Below, piece after piece: positions 34,303 through 47,115 of a stretch of 64,000 nucleotides of DNA. Position numbers and translations under genes: made by a program. The DNA comes from Echiichthys vipera (taxonomy: Eukaryota; Chordata; Actinopteri; Perciformes; Trachinidae). Each line of letters opens with the position of its first letter. The first letter of the stretch is position 1. The notes under the pieces were generated by a model. The model was given only the letters and a program-made list of their open reading frames with translations, was not told the DNA's origin and ran no database searches. The DNA lies in contig OY829659.1 of assembly GCA_963691815.1 (NCBI GenBank), positions 28,376,170 to 28,440,169 of the forward strand, given 5' to 3'.

Positions 34303-35402
34303 CTGTAAGAGAGACAGAGAGAGAAGGAGAGGCTTAGATTTTAGACTCACCATTGTCCTACTTCCCATAAATTTATCCAGGGAACAAGCTTGTGGAGCTT
34401 GTGTTGTATCATCAACAATGTACTTGCATTTGCTGAATGACACCCGAAACACTCATACACTGTACTCCGACACACTTATTATAGAAGGTTTAACAAGAGA
34501 GAGGGTCAGGAACACGAGCAGTAGACCAGTGGACATAGTAAGTTTGTGCAGATGTGCTGATAGGAAAGACGGGCAGAATTTATGATTCAGGACAGTAGCT
34601 TGTGTTGGAATGTGCCGTGAATGCCAAACATAATGTTCACAATAATGAGACCTATCTTCTCCCCTCTGTACCTGTTATGGCTCTAAAGCAATGCTATCTA
34701 GTCTGTATTGTATATTGGAAATGTGAACTCCAGTCAGGTGATACGATTGCAGTCATAAATTGTGCAGTATAAAAAGAAACCAATGTCACACAGTACACAC
34801 AAAATGCTTTCTCCTGATGGCATGTAGAAAATGAATAGATGGTTAAAGGCAGGACTCCCAAGAGAGGAACTCGCCATAACCGAACCTCCAAATAGCAGTG
34901 GAGTTTACAGTACATAAAAAAAGGAGAATTACTTCAGAAGATAATGCTCAAGGATGCATTTGGGGATTCCTTTGAAACTTGTCCTTTGATTTTGTGTCCA
35001 TAAGATGAAAAGAACTCAAACAAACAAGGGCTATAACAAAAGAGAGGGCTAATCATTCTCCTGGGAATAATTAGAATAAAAAGATGAAATGCATATCAAG
35101 TAGTATGTCATTTTATTATGTGTAAAAGATTAGTGACATAACCAGGGGTGAGACAAAATATTGATATGGCAAAATATCGTATCACTTCGTCTTGCCATAC
35201 ATTAGTGATACATTAGCGCCAAATATCAACATTTTTATTAAAGAGATAAGTGTGCACTTCTTCCATTAATGTTTTCGTTCTTTAGTTTTCTGTAAACTCC
35301 GTTAACACAGGTTGAAAATAGTTGTATCCTTCCTTTGAACATTTGAACCTCAGACCCAGTTAATAGATATTTTACATTGGAATGATGGCACAAACGGCCC
35401 TG

Positions 35403-35486
<84 letters not shown>

Positions 35487-38400
35487 TGAGTTAAAGAAGC
35501 ACTAAGCTACTTAGGTTATTGTATATTTATTCAGCTTTGCATAATCATCAAGGTCATACATACATCACTGTTACATGATGCCGTTTCACAGCAATAAATA
35601 GATTTTTCGTAAGATCCTATACAAATTGTTGTGTAAAAGTTTTCGTAAGTAATCATATGTTTATGAGAATATGTTGTTCAACAGAATCACAGTATCGTGA
35701 TACCATCATTATCGAGGGCGGCGTATCGTGATAGTATGGTATCATGAGTCCCACTGTAATTTTATAACAGTAACCTAATCCTGTCACGCTGTTTGCAGTT
35801 TGTATACATATACAGTACATCTTTATCACGGCTATATGTGGTGTCATAGTACCTGACAGAATGTGCAGCTGACTGACAAGATGCTGGGAAAGATGAGGCA
35901 GTTTGCTTTGTCATTAGTGCAGTGACAGCACATATCTTCAGCTCTCTCTTCAGACTCTGTCCGCTCAGCTGAGACTACATGACTTGATGATACTAAAGGA
36001 CTAGCTGCTGCTGTTCCAATAAAATGGAATCAATTCAAGGGATGAATATTTTTAGGTTTGCTTCGATTAAAGGATATTTTCTGGTAAAAACAATCTCTCA
36101 GGACAAACAGGAAGTGAGTTTTCTCCCACACATTTACATTTGAGGTCTAATTTATCATTGTGTTCTCATTTCTACACACAAAACCTAATTGGGCGTGACA
36201 AAGGGGCGGTTGGGAATCAAAGGGCTGCTCACCCTGCAGCTGTTAATAGCTGGGGGTTAAACCCCCAAGTGGGGCCAGGAGCTCTTTGCCAAGATTCAGA
36301 AACGTCCCTGTCCATCTCAAAATAAGTAGAAAAGAGATAATCCAGGCAGAGAGCAGGGTCTCTGCCTGGATAGATTCTAAATTGAATAATGTCCCCCAGT
36401 TTGTGTGTTCAGGGCATTAGCATGCAATATCTCTTGGCTTAATCCTGAAGCACAAGAAAATTCAGATAACTGTGGTTCTTTCAAATAAGAGTCTGAATTG
36501 TGTGTGTGCCTGAACATCACAGAGACAGACAGTGACAGAGAGACTTGAATTAAAAAAAAGAGAGAGAGTAGAGTTGGCCGGCCATGCAGGACTGTGAAGC
36601 TAGAAACTGATTGAAGGTAAATGGTGTTCATGAAAAGAATGATGAGAGGGATTAAGACACATCTGCTTGCCCTGTAGACACTAACCATATGAGTGAATTC
36701 ACAGCTGTTCTCAGGGAGAGCAGGCAGCACATCAAAAATTAACTCAAGGAAAAACCCTTTACTATTTTTTACATCCAAAATTAAAAATACTCATTTATTT
36801 ATGTACCACACATATCAGTTCATGCATGTAGTGTCCAGAAAGGACGTTCACTTTCCTTCTCAGACAGAAACAGTCACTTGCGGCTATTACAGAAGGACAG
36901 ATGCTGAGAAAAAAACAAAGAGGCTTTTTCTTCTTTTATAAAAAATGATCTTCCATTATGCCAGAGAGCAGGAAACTAATCAAATAATCTGATTGTAGGT
37001 CAGGAGGATTTGTCATTAATCCTACTCTTGTCACTGGATGCTTTCTGTGGCCCTATGTCTGTCGGTTTACAAGCAGTTGTGCAGGTCAACACTGTGGAGG
37101 GGCATACCAGCCTTGTGACCTGTACAGCAGTGAAGAAGGGTAGCCTTTTATGTACTAAGGTACAGCATAGACCTAGAAATTATATTAATTAATTTAGTGT
37201 CTTAAAGAAAAGCTGGAAAACTTTGTACTAGTATGCCCTTCAGTACCCAACACAACACAACATGGATACCACTGCCACTATGAATTCACATGTATGCACA
37301 CACAGACCCCCGAGATGTAATGGCCACTCAACTGCACACTTAAATGCATGCTTTACTGCACTTATGCTCATTGCTCTTCTTGTTCATGCCTCTTAACATC
37401 GCTATGTCATCAACTGCCTTCAACAACACATTAAGCCAGTGGTCCAGCAACAATGTTAAAAGGCCTTCATGGAGCTATAACCCCTGCCACTGACAATATC
37501 ATAGTCTAATAATATTCTACGAATTCTGCCAGAACAGAAAAAAATAAGACAATTCACAGTTCAATGTTGTAGTCTAACTAAAGGCTGAATGCAGAGTGTT
37601 GTATTAAAGTGTAACTCCGGCGACCCCAACATTAAGCAGGCTCTGTTCATATTGACCGATGGCCCAAAGTCGATAACCGAATGCACTGGAGTTCAGTTCT
37701 ATCGGAGTTAGAATAGACCTGAACTTGTTAATTGACTTGTTTGGGCTGTCTGTCAATATAGACATAGCCGGATGCTAAGGCTTGTAGCATTGTAAAACAC
37801 TCGTTAAATAAACTAACTACGTTGTTGGTGCTTTGTTTTCTGTGTAGGGATTCATCTCATGCTGCTACAGGGGTTTGGTGTTATTTTGAGCAGTATGAGT
37901 GGTTTAAAAAAAAGGCGTTTTGGATGGTTCAGCGCTCCGCACCGAGCTACTCAGTCATGTCTGGCTGCTTGCGATTGTCCGGAATATCTCTGTTAATATT
38001 AATCTGTGATCAACGAAAAAAACTGTCTCAATGACTTATTTGATGTATATTCATGCCAAAGAAGTTATTAGTTATAGTAGTAGTTATAATAGTAGTAGTT
38101 ATTAGTATACTAGTTATTGGAACTAGTGTCCAAATGGAGCTTCATGAAGCATTAGTAGTTGGAACTCTGGCTCAATGAATGGTAATTCAGTGTGCTTTCA
38201 TCCCCTTGTTGAACAGAGAGCTCTATCTAGTGTCCACAAATGAAAGGAGGAAAGACAATACTTCATGAAGATTATTTGGACATCACTCATTTGAACTCAG
38301 TAAGTACCAGTTGCCAAAATGTACTGTACTGTATTTTGTAGCTTCATTTATTCTGAAAAAAACGCATTCATCAGCTGAGACATAACAAAGCCCTTAACTG

Positions 38401-38859
38401 AATGATAGGAAAGGTGTAAAACCCTTACTCCTACAGTGAAGACTGTCATCAAATTTGAAAAACCATAAATGCAGCATCAGATACTTAAGATGTTACAGAA
38501 CGAGTTGCTTGCTTCTTATGCTCTTGTCTAGGTTTGCTCAATAATTCAGAAGTTCCTCTATGTATAGTGGCTCATGAAAATGGGAGTGTATCAATAATTC
38601 ACTGGCATCTCATGTAAAAATAGTCAACAACAAAATGTGTGATGCTTAAGTATGGTTAGAGGCAAAAGAAAATGGAGGAGTATGATGGTAATGGAGAATT
38701 AAATTCAGCTACAGGGATGAAGAACTTAAAATGTGACTGACACTATTGTAGAATGGAAGATAATCTGTCCATATTTTTTTGGATAATATATTCAGGGTCT
38801 TATTGGAAATTATTTTCTCTCCAATTGTATCAAAGGGAAGTAATGATTAAAGACAAAGA
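34303..38859. other. dlg2 intron, mostly unrecognised
   Basis: A block at about 35145-35755 with ATATCGTATCAC and GTATCGTGATAC near its two ends looks like a fish MITE; its centre is a (TG)n run. A MITE-like GTGTAACTCCGGCGACCC begins near 37610. TAGTAG-rich sequence lies near 38075-38110. I see no exon with good splice sites. Confidence 0.45.
35405..35484. repeat. (TG)n microsatellite
   Basis: About 38 uninterrupted TG units inside the MITE-like block. Confidence 0.97.
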
Positions 38860-38929
38860 GACAGATGCAACAAATAAAAACAGGTTAAATCTAGTCTACG
38901 CATCTGAGCATCTGGTCAGGTGCTTACAT

Positions 38930-38969
38930 GAACTGATGAAGCCTCTTGGATGAGAGGTGAAACGTCTTC
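38930..38969 (+). ncRNA. Small hammerhead ribozyme motif in a Penelope-like element remnant
   Basis: The sequence has the hammerhead core in order: CTGATGA (38933-38939), a stem II hairpin CCTCT/AGAGG with loop TGGATG (38942-38957), then GAAA (38959-38962). ACGT follows from the last A, and cleavage would fall after C at 38966. Stem I is short here: GAA (38930-38932) pairs with TTC (38967-38969). Stem III is only the self-complementary ACGT, which could form fully only between two copies. This matches the small hammerheads reported from Penelope-like retroelements that cleave as dimers. A G at 38941 is bulged if A38940 pairs with T38958. The flanks (about 38865-39015) look like the same element; no RT or GIY-YIG frame remains. 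Cleavage activity is not known. Confidence 0.75.
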
Positions 38970-39022
38970 CTAGACAAATAACCAAGTCCAGTTGATCTTG
39001 ACTGAAATTGCTTTGAAGATCT

Positions 39023-42000
39023 ATATGGTTAGGTTTAGGTTATAGAACTACATTGTTAGGTTTTGACAAGAAAACTTCATAGTTGTGTTTAGGCAACACA
39101 GCTACATGATTAGGTTTAAGAAGCAAAATGGCATGCTTAGGTTTATGAAACAAAAAGGCATGGTTAGGTAAGGCAACAAAACTACATTGTTAGGTTAGGA
39201 CAACAAAACTACATGGTTAGGTTTAAACAACGAAACTACATGGTTATGTTTAAACAACAAAACTACATTGTTAGGTTTAGGCAACAAAACTACTTGGTTA
39301 AGTTTAGGTAACAAAACTACATGATTATGTTTAAGTAACGGAACTACATGGTTAGGTTTAGACAAGAAAACTACATAGTTGTGTCTAGGCAACACAGCTA
39401 CATGGTTTGGTTTAGGCAACAAAACTACATGTTTAGGTTAAGGTAACAAAACTACATGGTTTGGATTAGGGAAAAAAAACTACATGTTTAGGTTAAGGCA
39501 ATAAAACTATATGGTTAGGTTTAGGCAACAAAACTACATGATTATGTTTGGTAACAACTACATGGTTAGGTTTAGACAAGAAAACTACAAAGTTGTGTTT
39601 AGGCAACACAGCTACATGGTTATGTTTAAGAAAAAAATTGCATGGTTAGGTTTAGGCAACAAAACTACATGGTTAGGTTTAGTCAACACATCTATATGGT
39701 TAGGTTTAGGCAAAAAAAACGACTTGTTTAGTTTAAGGCAGCAAGCCGACTTGGTTAGGTCTAGGCAACACAAATACATGATTAGGTTTAGGCAACAAAT
39801 ATACATGGTTAGGTTTAGGCAACAAAACTACATGGTTAAGTTTAGGCAACAATACTACACAATTATGTTTAGGTAACAGAACTACATTGTTAGGGTTGGA
39901 CAACAAAACTACATTGTTAGGTTTACGAAACAAAATGGCATGGTTAGGTTAAGGCAACAAAACTGCACGGTTAGGTTTAGGCAACAAAAGTACATGGTTA
40001 GGTTGAGACAACAAAACTTCATGGTTAGGTTTAGGCAACAAAACTACATGTTTAGGTTAAGACAACAAAACTACATTGTTAGGTTTGGGAAACAAAATGG
40101 CATGGTTAGGTTTTGGCAACAAAACTAAATTGTTAGGTTAAGGCAGCAAAACTACTTTGTTAGGTTAAGGTAAAAAAAACCTACTTGGTTAGGTTAAGAC
40201 AACAAATCTACATGGTTAGTTTTAGACAACAAAACCACCTGGTTGGGTTTAGTCAACGAAACTACTTGGTTAGGTTTGTGAAACAAAATGGCATGGCTAG
40301 GTTAAGGCAAGAAAACTACATAGTAGTGTTTAGGCAACACAGCCACATGGTTAGGTTTAAGAAACAAAATGGCATGGTTAAGTTCAGGCAACAAAACTTC
40401 ATGGTTAGGTTAAGGCAACACATCTATATGGTTAGGTTTAGGCAATAAAACCACATGTTAAGTTTAAGGCAGCAATCCCACTTGGTTAGGTCTAGGCAGC
40501 AAAACTACTTGGTTAGGTTAAGGCAACAAAACTACATGGTTAGGTTTAGGCAACAGAAGTACATGGTTGGGTTTAGACAACAAAACTACATTGTTAGGGT
40601 TAGACAACAAAACTACATAGTTGTGGTTAGGCAACACAGCTACAGGGTTAGGTTTAAGAAACAAAATGGCATAGTAAGGTTTAGGCAACAAAACTACATG
40701 GTCGGGTCAAGGCAACACATCTAAGTGGCTAGGTTTAGGCAGCAAAACTACTTGGTTAGGTTAAAGCAACAAAACTACATGGTTAGGTTTAGTCAACAGA
40801 AGTACATGGTTGGGTTTAGAAAACAAAACTACATGGTTAGGTTTAGACAAGAAAAGTACATAGTTGTGTTTAGGCAAAACAGATACATGGTTAGGTTTAG
40901 TTGAAAAATCTACTTGATTAGCTTTAGGCATAAAAAACTACATGTTTAGTTTTAGGCAGCAAGACGACTTGGTTAGGTCTAGGCAACACAAATACATGAT
41001 TAGGTTTAGGCAACAAAACTACATAGTTAGGTTTAGACAACAAAACTACATGGTTAGATTAAGGCAATAAAACTACATGGTTAGGTTTAGGCAACAAAAC
41101 TACATGATTATGTTTTGGTAACAGAACTACATGGTTAGGTTTAGACAAGAAAACTACATATTTGTGTTTAAGCAACACAGCTACATGGTTAGCTTTAAGA
41201 AACAAAATAGAATGGTTAGGTTTAGGCAACAAAACTTCATGGTTAGATTTAGGCAACACATCTACATGTATATGGTTAGGTTTAGGCAATACAACCACAT
41301 GTTTAGTTTAAGGCTGCAAGCCCACTTGGTTAGGTCTAGGCAACACAAATACGTGATTAGGTTTAGGCCACAAGTCTACATGGTTAGGTTTAGGTTACAG
41401 AACTACATTGTTCGGGTTAGACAAGAAAACTACATGGTTAGGTTTGACAAGAAAACTACATAGTTGTGTTTAGGTAACACAGCTACATGGTTAGGTTTAA
41501 GAAACAAAATGGCATGGTAAGGTTTAGGCAACAATCTATGTGTTTAGTTTTAGGCAGCAAACTGACTTGGTTAGGTCTAGGCAACACAAATACATGATTA
41601 GGTTTTGGCAACAAAACTACATGGTTAGGTTTAAGAAACAAAATGGCATGGTTAGGTTTAGGCAACACAACTACATGGTTATGTTTAGGTGACAAATCTA
41701 CTTGATTAGCTTTAGGCAACAAAACTACATGTTTAGTTTTGAGGCAGCAAGATGACTTGGTTAGGTCTAGGCAACAGAAATACTTGATTAGGGGTAGGCA
41801 ACAAGACTACATGGTTAGATTTATACTACGAAACTACATGGTCAGGTTTAGGCAACAAAACTACACGTTTAGGTTAAGGCAACAAAACTACATGGTTACG
41901 TTTAGGCATCAAAATTAGATGTTTAGGTTAAGGCACGAAAACCCCATGTAAAGGTTTAGGCAACATATCTACATGGTTAGGTTTAGGCAACAAAACTACA

Positions 42001-43849
42001 TGGTTATGTTTAGACAACAAAACTACATGGTTAGGTTTAGACAACATAACTACTTGGTTAGGTTAAGGCAACAAAATGACATGATTATGTTTTGGTAACA
42101 GAACTCTATGGTTAGGTTTAGCCAAGAAAACGACATAGTTGTGTTTAGGCAACACAGCTACATGGTTAGGTTTAAGAAACAAAATGGCATGGTTAGGTTT
42201 AGGCAACAAAACTACATGGTTAGGTTTAGGCAACAAATCTACCTGGTTAACTTTAGGCAACAAAACTACATGTTTAGTTTTAGGCAGCAAGCTGACTTTG
42301 TTAGGTCTAGGTAACACAAATACATGATTATGTTTAGGCAACAAATCTACATAGTTAGGTTTAGGCAACGAAACTACATGGTTAGGTGTAGGCAACAAAA
42401 CTACATGGTTATGTTCAGGTAACAAAACCACTTGGTTAGGTTTAGGCAACAAAACTATATGGTTAGGTTTAGGCATCAAAACATCATGGTTAGGTTTAGG
42501 TAACAAAACTACATGGTTAGGTTAAGACAACAAAACTACATAGTTGTGTTTAGCCAACACAGCTACATGGTTAGGTTTGAGAAACAAAATGGCATGGTTA
42601 GGTTTAGGCAACAAAACTACATGGTTAGGTTTAGGCAACCAATCTACTTGGTTAGCTTTAGGTTACAAAACCACTTGGTTAGGTTTAGACAACAAAATAT
42701 ATGGTTAGGTTTAGGCACAAAACTACCTGGTTAGGTTTAGAAAACGAAACTACATGGTTAGGTTTACGAAACAAAATGGCATGGTTTTAAGGCAACAAAA
42801 CTGCATGGTTAGTTTTAGGCATCAAAACATCATGGTTAGGTTTAGGTAACGAAACTACATGGTTAGGTTAAGACAACAAATTTACATGGTTAGGTTAAGG
42901 CAACACATCTACATGGTTAGGTTTGGGCAGCAAAACTACTTGGTAAGATTAAGGCAACACAATTACATGGTTAGGTTTAGACACAAAACTACACGGTTAG
43001 GTTTAGACAAGAAAACTACATAGTTGTATTTAGGCAACACAACTACATGATTAGGTTCATGAAACAAAAATGGCATGGTTAGGTTGAGATAACAAAACTA
43101 CATGGTTAGGTTGAGGCAACAAAACATCATGGTTAGGTTTAGGCAACAAAACTACATGATTACGTTTTGACAACAAAACTACATGGTTAGGTTTATGAAA
43201 CAAGATGTCATGGTAAGGTTTAAGAAACAAAACTACATGATTAGGTTTAGACAACAAAATTACATGGTTAGGTTTAGGCAACAAAACATCATGGTTATGT
43301 TAAGGCAACAAAACTACATGAGTAGGTTCATGAAACAAAAATGGCATGGTTAGGTTAAGGTAACAAAATGACATGGTTAGGTTTAGGCAACAAAACATCA
43401 TGGTTAGGTTTAGGCAACAAAACTACATGATTATGTTTTGACAACAAAACTACATGGTTAGGTTTATGAAACAAAATGGCATGGTTAGGTTTAAGAAACA
43501 AAACTACATGATTAGGTTTAGACAACAAAATTACATGGTTAGGTTTAGGCAACAAAAGATAATGGTTATGTTAAGGCAACAAAATTACATGATTAGGTTC
43601 ATGAAACAAAAATGGCATGGTTAGGTCAAAGTAACAAAACTACATGGTTAGGTTTAGGCAACAAAACATCATGGTTAGGTTTAGGCAACAAAACTACATG
43701 ATTACGTTTTGACAACAAAACTACATGGTTAGGTTTATGAAACAAAATGGCATGGTTATGTTTAGGCAACAAAACTACTTGGTTAGATTTAGGCAAAAGA
43801 GCTGCATGGTCAGGTTTAGGAAACAAAATGGCATGGTTAGGTTTAGGCT
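39023..43849. repeat. 27-bp minisatellite, about 179 units
   Basis: The unit is close to TTAGGTTTAGGCAACAAAAC followed by TACATGG. It repeats for 4.8 kb with point changes and recurring variants (AAGAAACAAAATGGCATGG, ACAAGAAAACTACATAGTTG). Because 27 is divisible by 3 and the common unit has no stop, frames stay open on both strands: MVRFRQQNY repeats on plus and LPKPNHVVL repeats on minus. These are by-products of unit length; no start, splice or regulatory context supports translation. Similar GGTTAGGTTTAGGCAACAAA arrays are familiar from percomorph fish genomes. Confidence 0.96.
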
Positions 43850-43893
43850 TCAGTCTCAGTACTTCAGTGTTTTTGGGACTTGTCTTCAGTGTC

Positions 43894-43933
43894 TCTCTGT
43901 GTGTGCGTGTGTGCGTGTGTGTGCGTGTGTGTG
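43894..43933. repeat. (GT)n-type microsatellite
   Basis: GTGTGTGCGTGTGTGCGTG pattern right after the minisatellite. Confidence 0.85.
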
Positions 43934-44515
43934 GCAGTCCACCTGTATTCAAGCAAACTCCACATACATGAAATATACTGCAAACAAACACCATAAAAAG
44001 TGGATGCCAGAGACACAACATTATCACATGTATTTCTAATATGTAACATAATACAGAAGACTAGTGTACTAAAATAGTTAATTGACTATCTTCAATACTT
44101 CAGTTTTTTTTCCAGGCTGCATTCAAGAGTTAATGAACTTCTTGTGAACCTTGCACAGCTCAGCAGAGGTTATTCTATTATCCAGGAGCGACAAAGCTTC
44201 ACGGAAAAATGTTCTCAATGAAAAGGTAGTGCGGCATATCTGTTGCTTTTGTGCTTCTCCGTGCCTGCATGTCGTTCAGTGTCAGCTTTCCCCTGACTGC
44301 TTGTATCAACATCAAAACTACAGTGTGCAGAAGCCATGAAAGCAGTCTTGACTGCTTCTTCATTTAAAATTGTGTTCTTTCATCCATTTTGGATTGAATG
44401 AAGTTTGACGTTTTGGCATGATGGCACACTAACAGCTATATTTCTGTCTACGAATCCGGCATCCGGCTTTCAGGTCTGCTGCTCTCAGGAGGACTTTCTT
44501 GCCACCGCCACCTAG

Positions 44516-44580
44516 AGGTCTGTATAGGTCTGTATAGGTCTGTATTGGTCTGTATTGGTCTGTATTGGTCTGTATTGGAT
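44516..44580. repeat. 10-bp tandem repeat
   Basis: Six to seven copies of GGTCTGTAT(A/T), the first two ending in A and the rest in T. Confidence 0.92.
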
Positions 44581-45122
44581 CGCATCCAACTGTCTACGTC
44601 ATTTGTCTACTTCATCTACACATACACATGGGCAGCGTCGCTTGATTTCCCTGGATTTCCCGCCACTTCGGCTCCAGAAAATATTGTTTTTAACTTAGTT
44701 TTGAGTTTGCATATTTGGAATCACTCGTACCCAGCTTTTATTGTATTTATTTCTTCAAACCATGGACCGAAGCTTTTAACCATGGTTGCCTCTGATTACA
44801 CTGGAGAAGTAAACTGGAGAAGTAAAACACAGAAGTTGTGACGCCGAATCGCACTAGAGAGGCGCCAATTTTTAAAGAATTTCTTCAACTCAGTGGGATC
44901 TAAAAACAACTTAAGTGGGCTGCCTGTCCAGGAGTGAAGAAGGATCTCCCTGGACATTTGGCACACCTCCAGGCAGCCCGTGGAACAGCGTATTCCCTCC
45001 ATGCTGGTTGTCGGGACCACGATGGTCAGGCACTTGAGGGTGCGCTGCGGGTGCGAAGTCCTTCTCTCCCACAGAGATGCGCAAGCAGCCACACTCCACA
45101 GATGACACAGAGAGCACGTCAC

Positions 45123-45465
45123 CTGCTGCTGCTGCTGCGATGAAGTTAGTTTTAAGTTGGATATTCCACATATGCACTCCTGTCCCAGTCTATCCAAATA
45201 TTCACCTTCAAACTAACTTCACCCAGGTCTGCTGCTGCAGTTCCATTACTGTTTGTCATATTGGTTGGCTTTAATAACCAAAGGGCACAGCTGAAACAAA
45301 ACTGCAGAGCTGCATAAACGTTAGCTTATTACTAATGTTAGCTTATTACTAATACTAGCTTTGTGAGAAATTAACTTTTAGATTAGCGTTCATTAAATTA
45401 CATATTTTTGAAAAGTGTTTTCTGCCACCATCTGCTTGCTAACGCCCCTAAACCGGGAGGAATAG
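45123..45465. repeat. 343-bp insert shared with 62626-62965
   Basis: This block separates two halves of the LINE ORF1. It is nearly identical to 62626-62965, which begins in a CTG-rich run, as here, and ends at AACCGGGAGGAAT. It has no coding capacity. The near identity suggests a fairly recent mobile family. Confidence 0.8.
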
Positions 45466-46157
45466 TCAAGGAGGTTGAGTGCTCTGCCCTCCAGCTGTGT
45501 TCACAGCACAGCTCGGCCTCAACACTGGTCCTGCAAGCCGGTTACCAACGATTTAAAGAACCACCAGTCCAAGGTCCTCAAGCACGACTTCCGGGTCACG
45601 GTGGACCGCCTGCTAGAGACGATGAAGTGTCTGAAATTTCCCCCGCCGCGTTTTGGTGACGTCATGTACAGCCGCCTCCGCCAGCTGCACCTGTGGCTTA
45701 AAGGATACTGGCTTGGGAAAAGTTTTCCATTTGTGGACAACTTTACGGCCTTTTTTAACAGACTCAGGCTTTTTAAACACGACGGCCTGCACCCTTACCA
45801 GGAGGGTCAAGACTTTTATCTGCCAACATTGACCTGACGACTAGAGCCTTGCACCATCACCACCTCCTGACAACAACCCAGTGTTGGGATCATGATGCAG
45901 AGTCCCAGTTTAATACACCTCTCTGCGCTGCCCTTACCACAGACGCACAGCAAGCAGAGCTGCAGTCTTACACACCTCTCCGCACTCCCTGTGGATCACT
46001 TTCCACCTCAGTATCCCAAACATACGCTGTGCGCCTCACGATCATCTACATTAATTAAATAAAAAATGAATAGTAGAGGAGCTGCACAGAAAAACTTGAT
46101 AGAAATCAACACCAAATCTGCGATAATGCAACAAAATCAGAAAATACAAATGTAGAC

Positions 46158-46541
46158 TGTGAGAAATAACCAAAGATGACCTACCTTATTCATCTATGAT
46201 TGTAAATCCTTGATTAGCATAACAGTCAAGCTGAGAATGACTGCTGGGGGGATTGTGGATAGGAGTCACATGGGGATTGCAAATGGTGACAAAAGGTGGG
46301 TCGTAAATACTGATAACTTCCACAGGGGCCATAAACATGGGGTAGTGTGTTTTTGTTAATTCTAATGTCATTGTGTTTGTAAGAGGCTTTGATCTGACTT
46401 GTATATCTGCTGAAGAAATTTGGGGATAGGCAGAGATGGTAGGACACCCGGTGTTGGTAGGACCGCTCTCCTGTCTGCAGCAGTATTTAGTAAAGATATG
46501 ATTTGAAGAAACACTGAAGACTCCAGAGAATTTCTTTCACA
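46158..46541 (+). repeat. 5' LTR of the tRNA-Ser element (384 bp)
   Basis: Identical in layout to the 3' LTR but with about 71 bp more (about 46368-46438). Confidence 0.93.
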
Positions 46542-46543
46542 TT

Positions 46544-46561
46544 TGGCGACGAGGATGGGAT
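46544..46561 (+). other. Primer-binding site complementary to tRNA-Ser(GCT)
   Basis: The plus strand reads TGGCGACGAGGATGGGAT starting 2 nt after the LTR. It is the complement of the 3' end of vertebrate tRNA-Ser(GCT), ATCCCATCCTCGTCG plus CCA: 18 matches. Confidence 0.88.
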
Positions 46562-46699
46562 GGACGCTCTGCTGATCAGGCCTGAGTCCTGACTGAAGGT
46601 TAAACCGGTAAGGAAAAATTCCGCTCCACCAAAGGAGGACAGGATTCCGCCTGATGTCAGGAACGGGTGCTGGACAGCAGACGCTCCATCCATTTTAAA

Positions 46700-47115
46700 C
46701 GTGAGTACAGTGTTCAAATCATATCTCGTGTGTAATTTTGAAGACAAGCTTCATTTACCGGTGGGGTTTTTGAAGCTCAGAAGAAGGTGTGTGTAAACCT
46801 AGGCGACAGTTCGAGAACCTGTGTGTGGTCTGCTGTCAAGATATTCTGTAATTCCTGTGAGTTTGAATATAAGGTCTGACGAGTCTATTTGTAGAGGTCG
46901 GATCGTCTTCATGTCCTTTGTGGTTTTGAAGACTAGTTTCATTTTCTGTGTGATTTTGAGGCTCTGAGAAGGCGAGGTATCCTAGGTGACAGTTCGAGAC
47001 AATGTGGTCTGCTGTCTGATATTCTATAAATCCTGTAGGGTTGAATATCAAGGTCCAATGAGTCCCGTTTGGAGATTGGACCGTCTTCATATTTTCTGTG
47101 TAATTTTATTTTGTA
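46700..47115. repeat. Imperfect tandem duplication in the element leader
   Basis: A unit of about 190 bp, containing GACAGTTCGAGA and GTGGTCTGCTGTC and ending TGTGTAATTTT, is present twice with a partial third start. No function suggested by the sequence. Confidence 0.7.

Noticed and set aside
39023..43849. Long repeat-peptide frames on both strands (RFRQQNYMV and LPKPNHVVL types), or a CRISPR-like array
   Set aside because: Open frames follow from a stop-free unit whose length is divisible by 3. There are no unique spacers, and this is an animal genome.
39023..43849. Interstitial telomere
   Set aside because: The TTAGGTTTAGG part is only a piece of a 27-bp unit; there is no run of TTAGGG.
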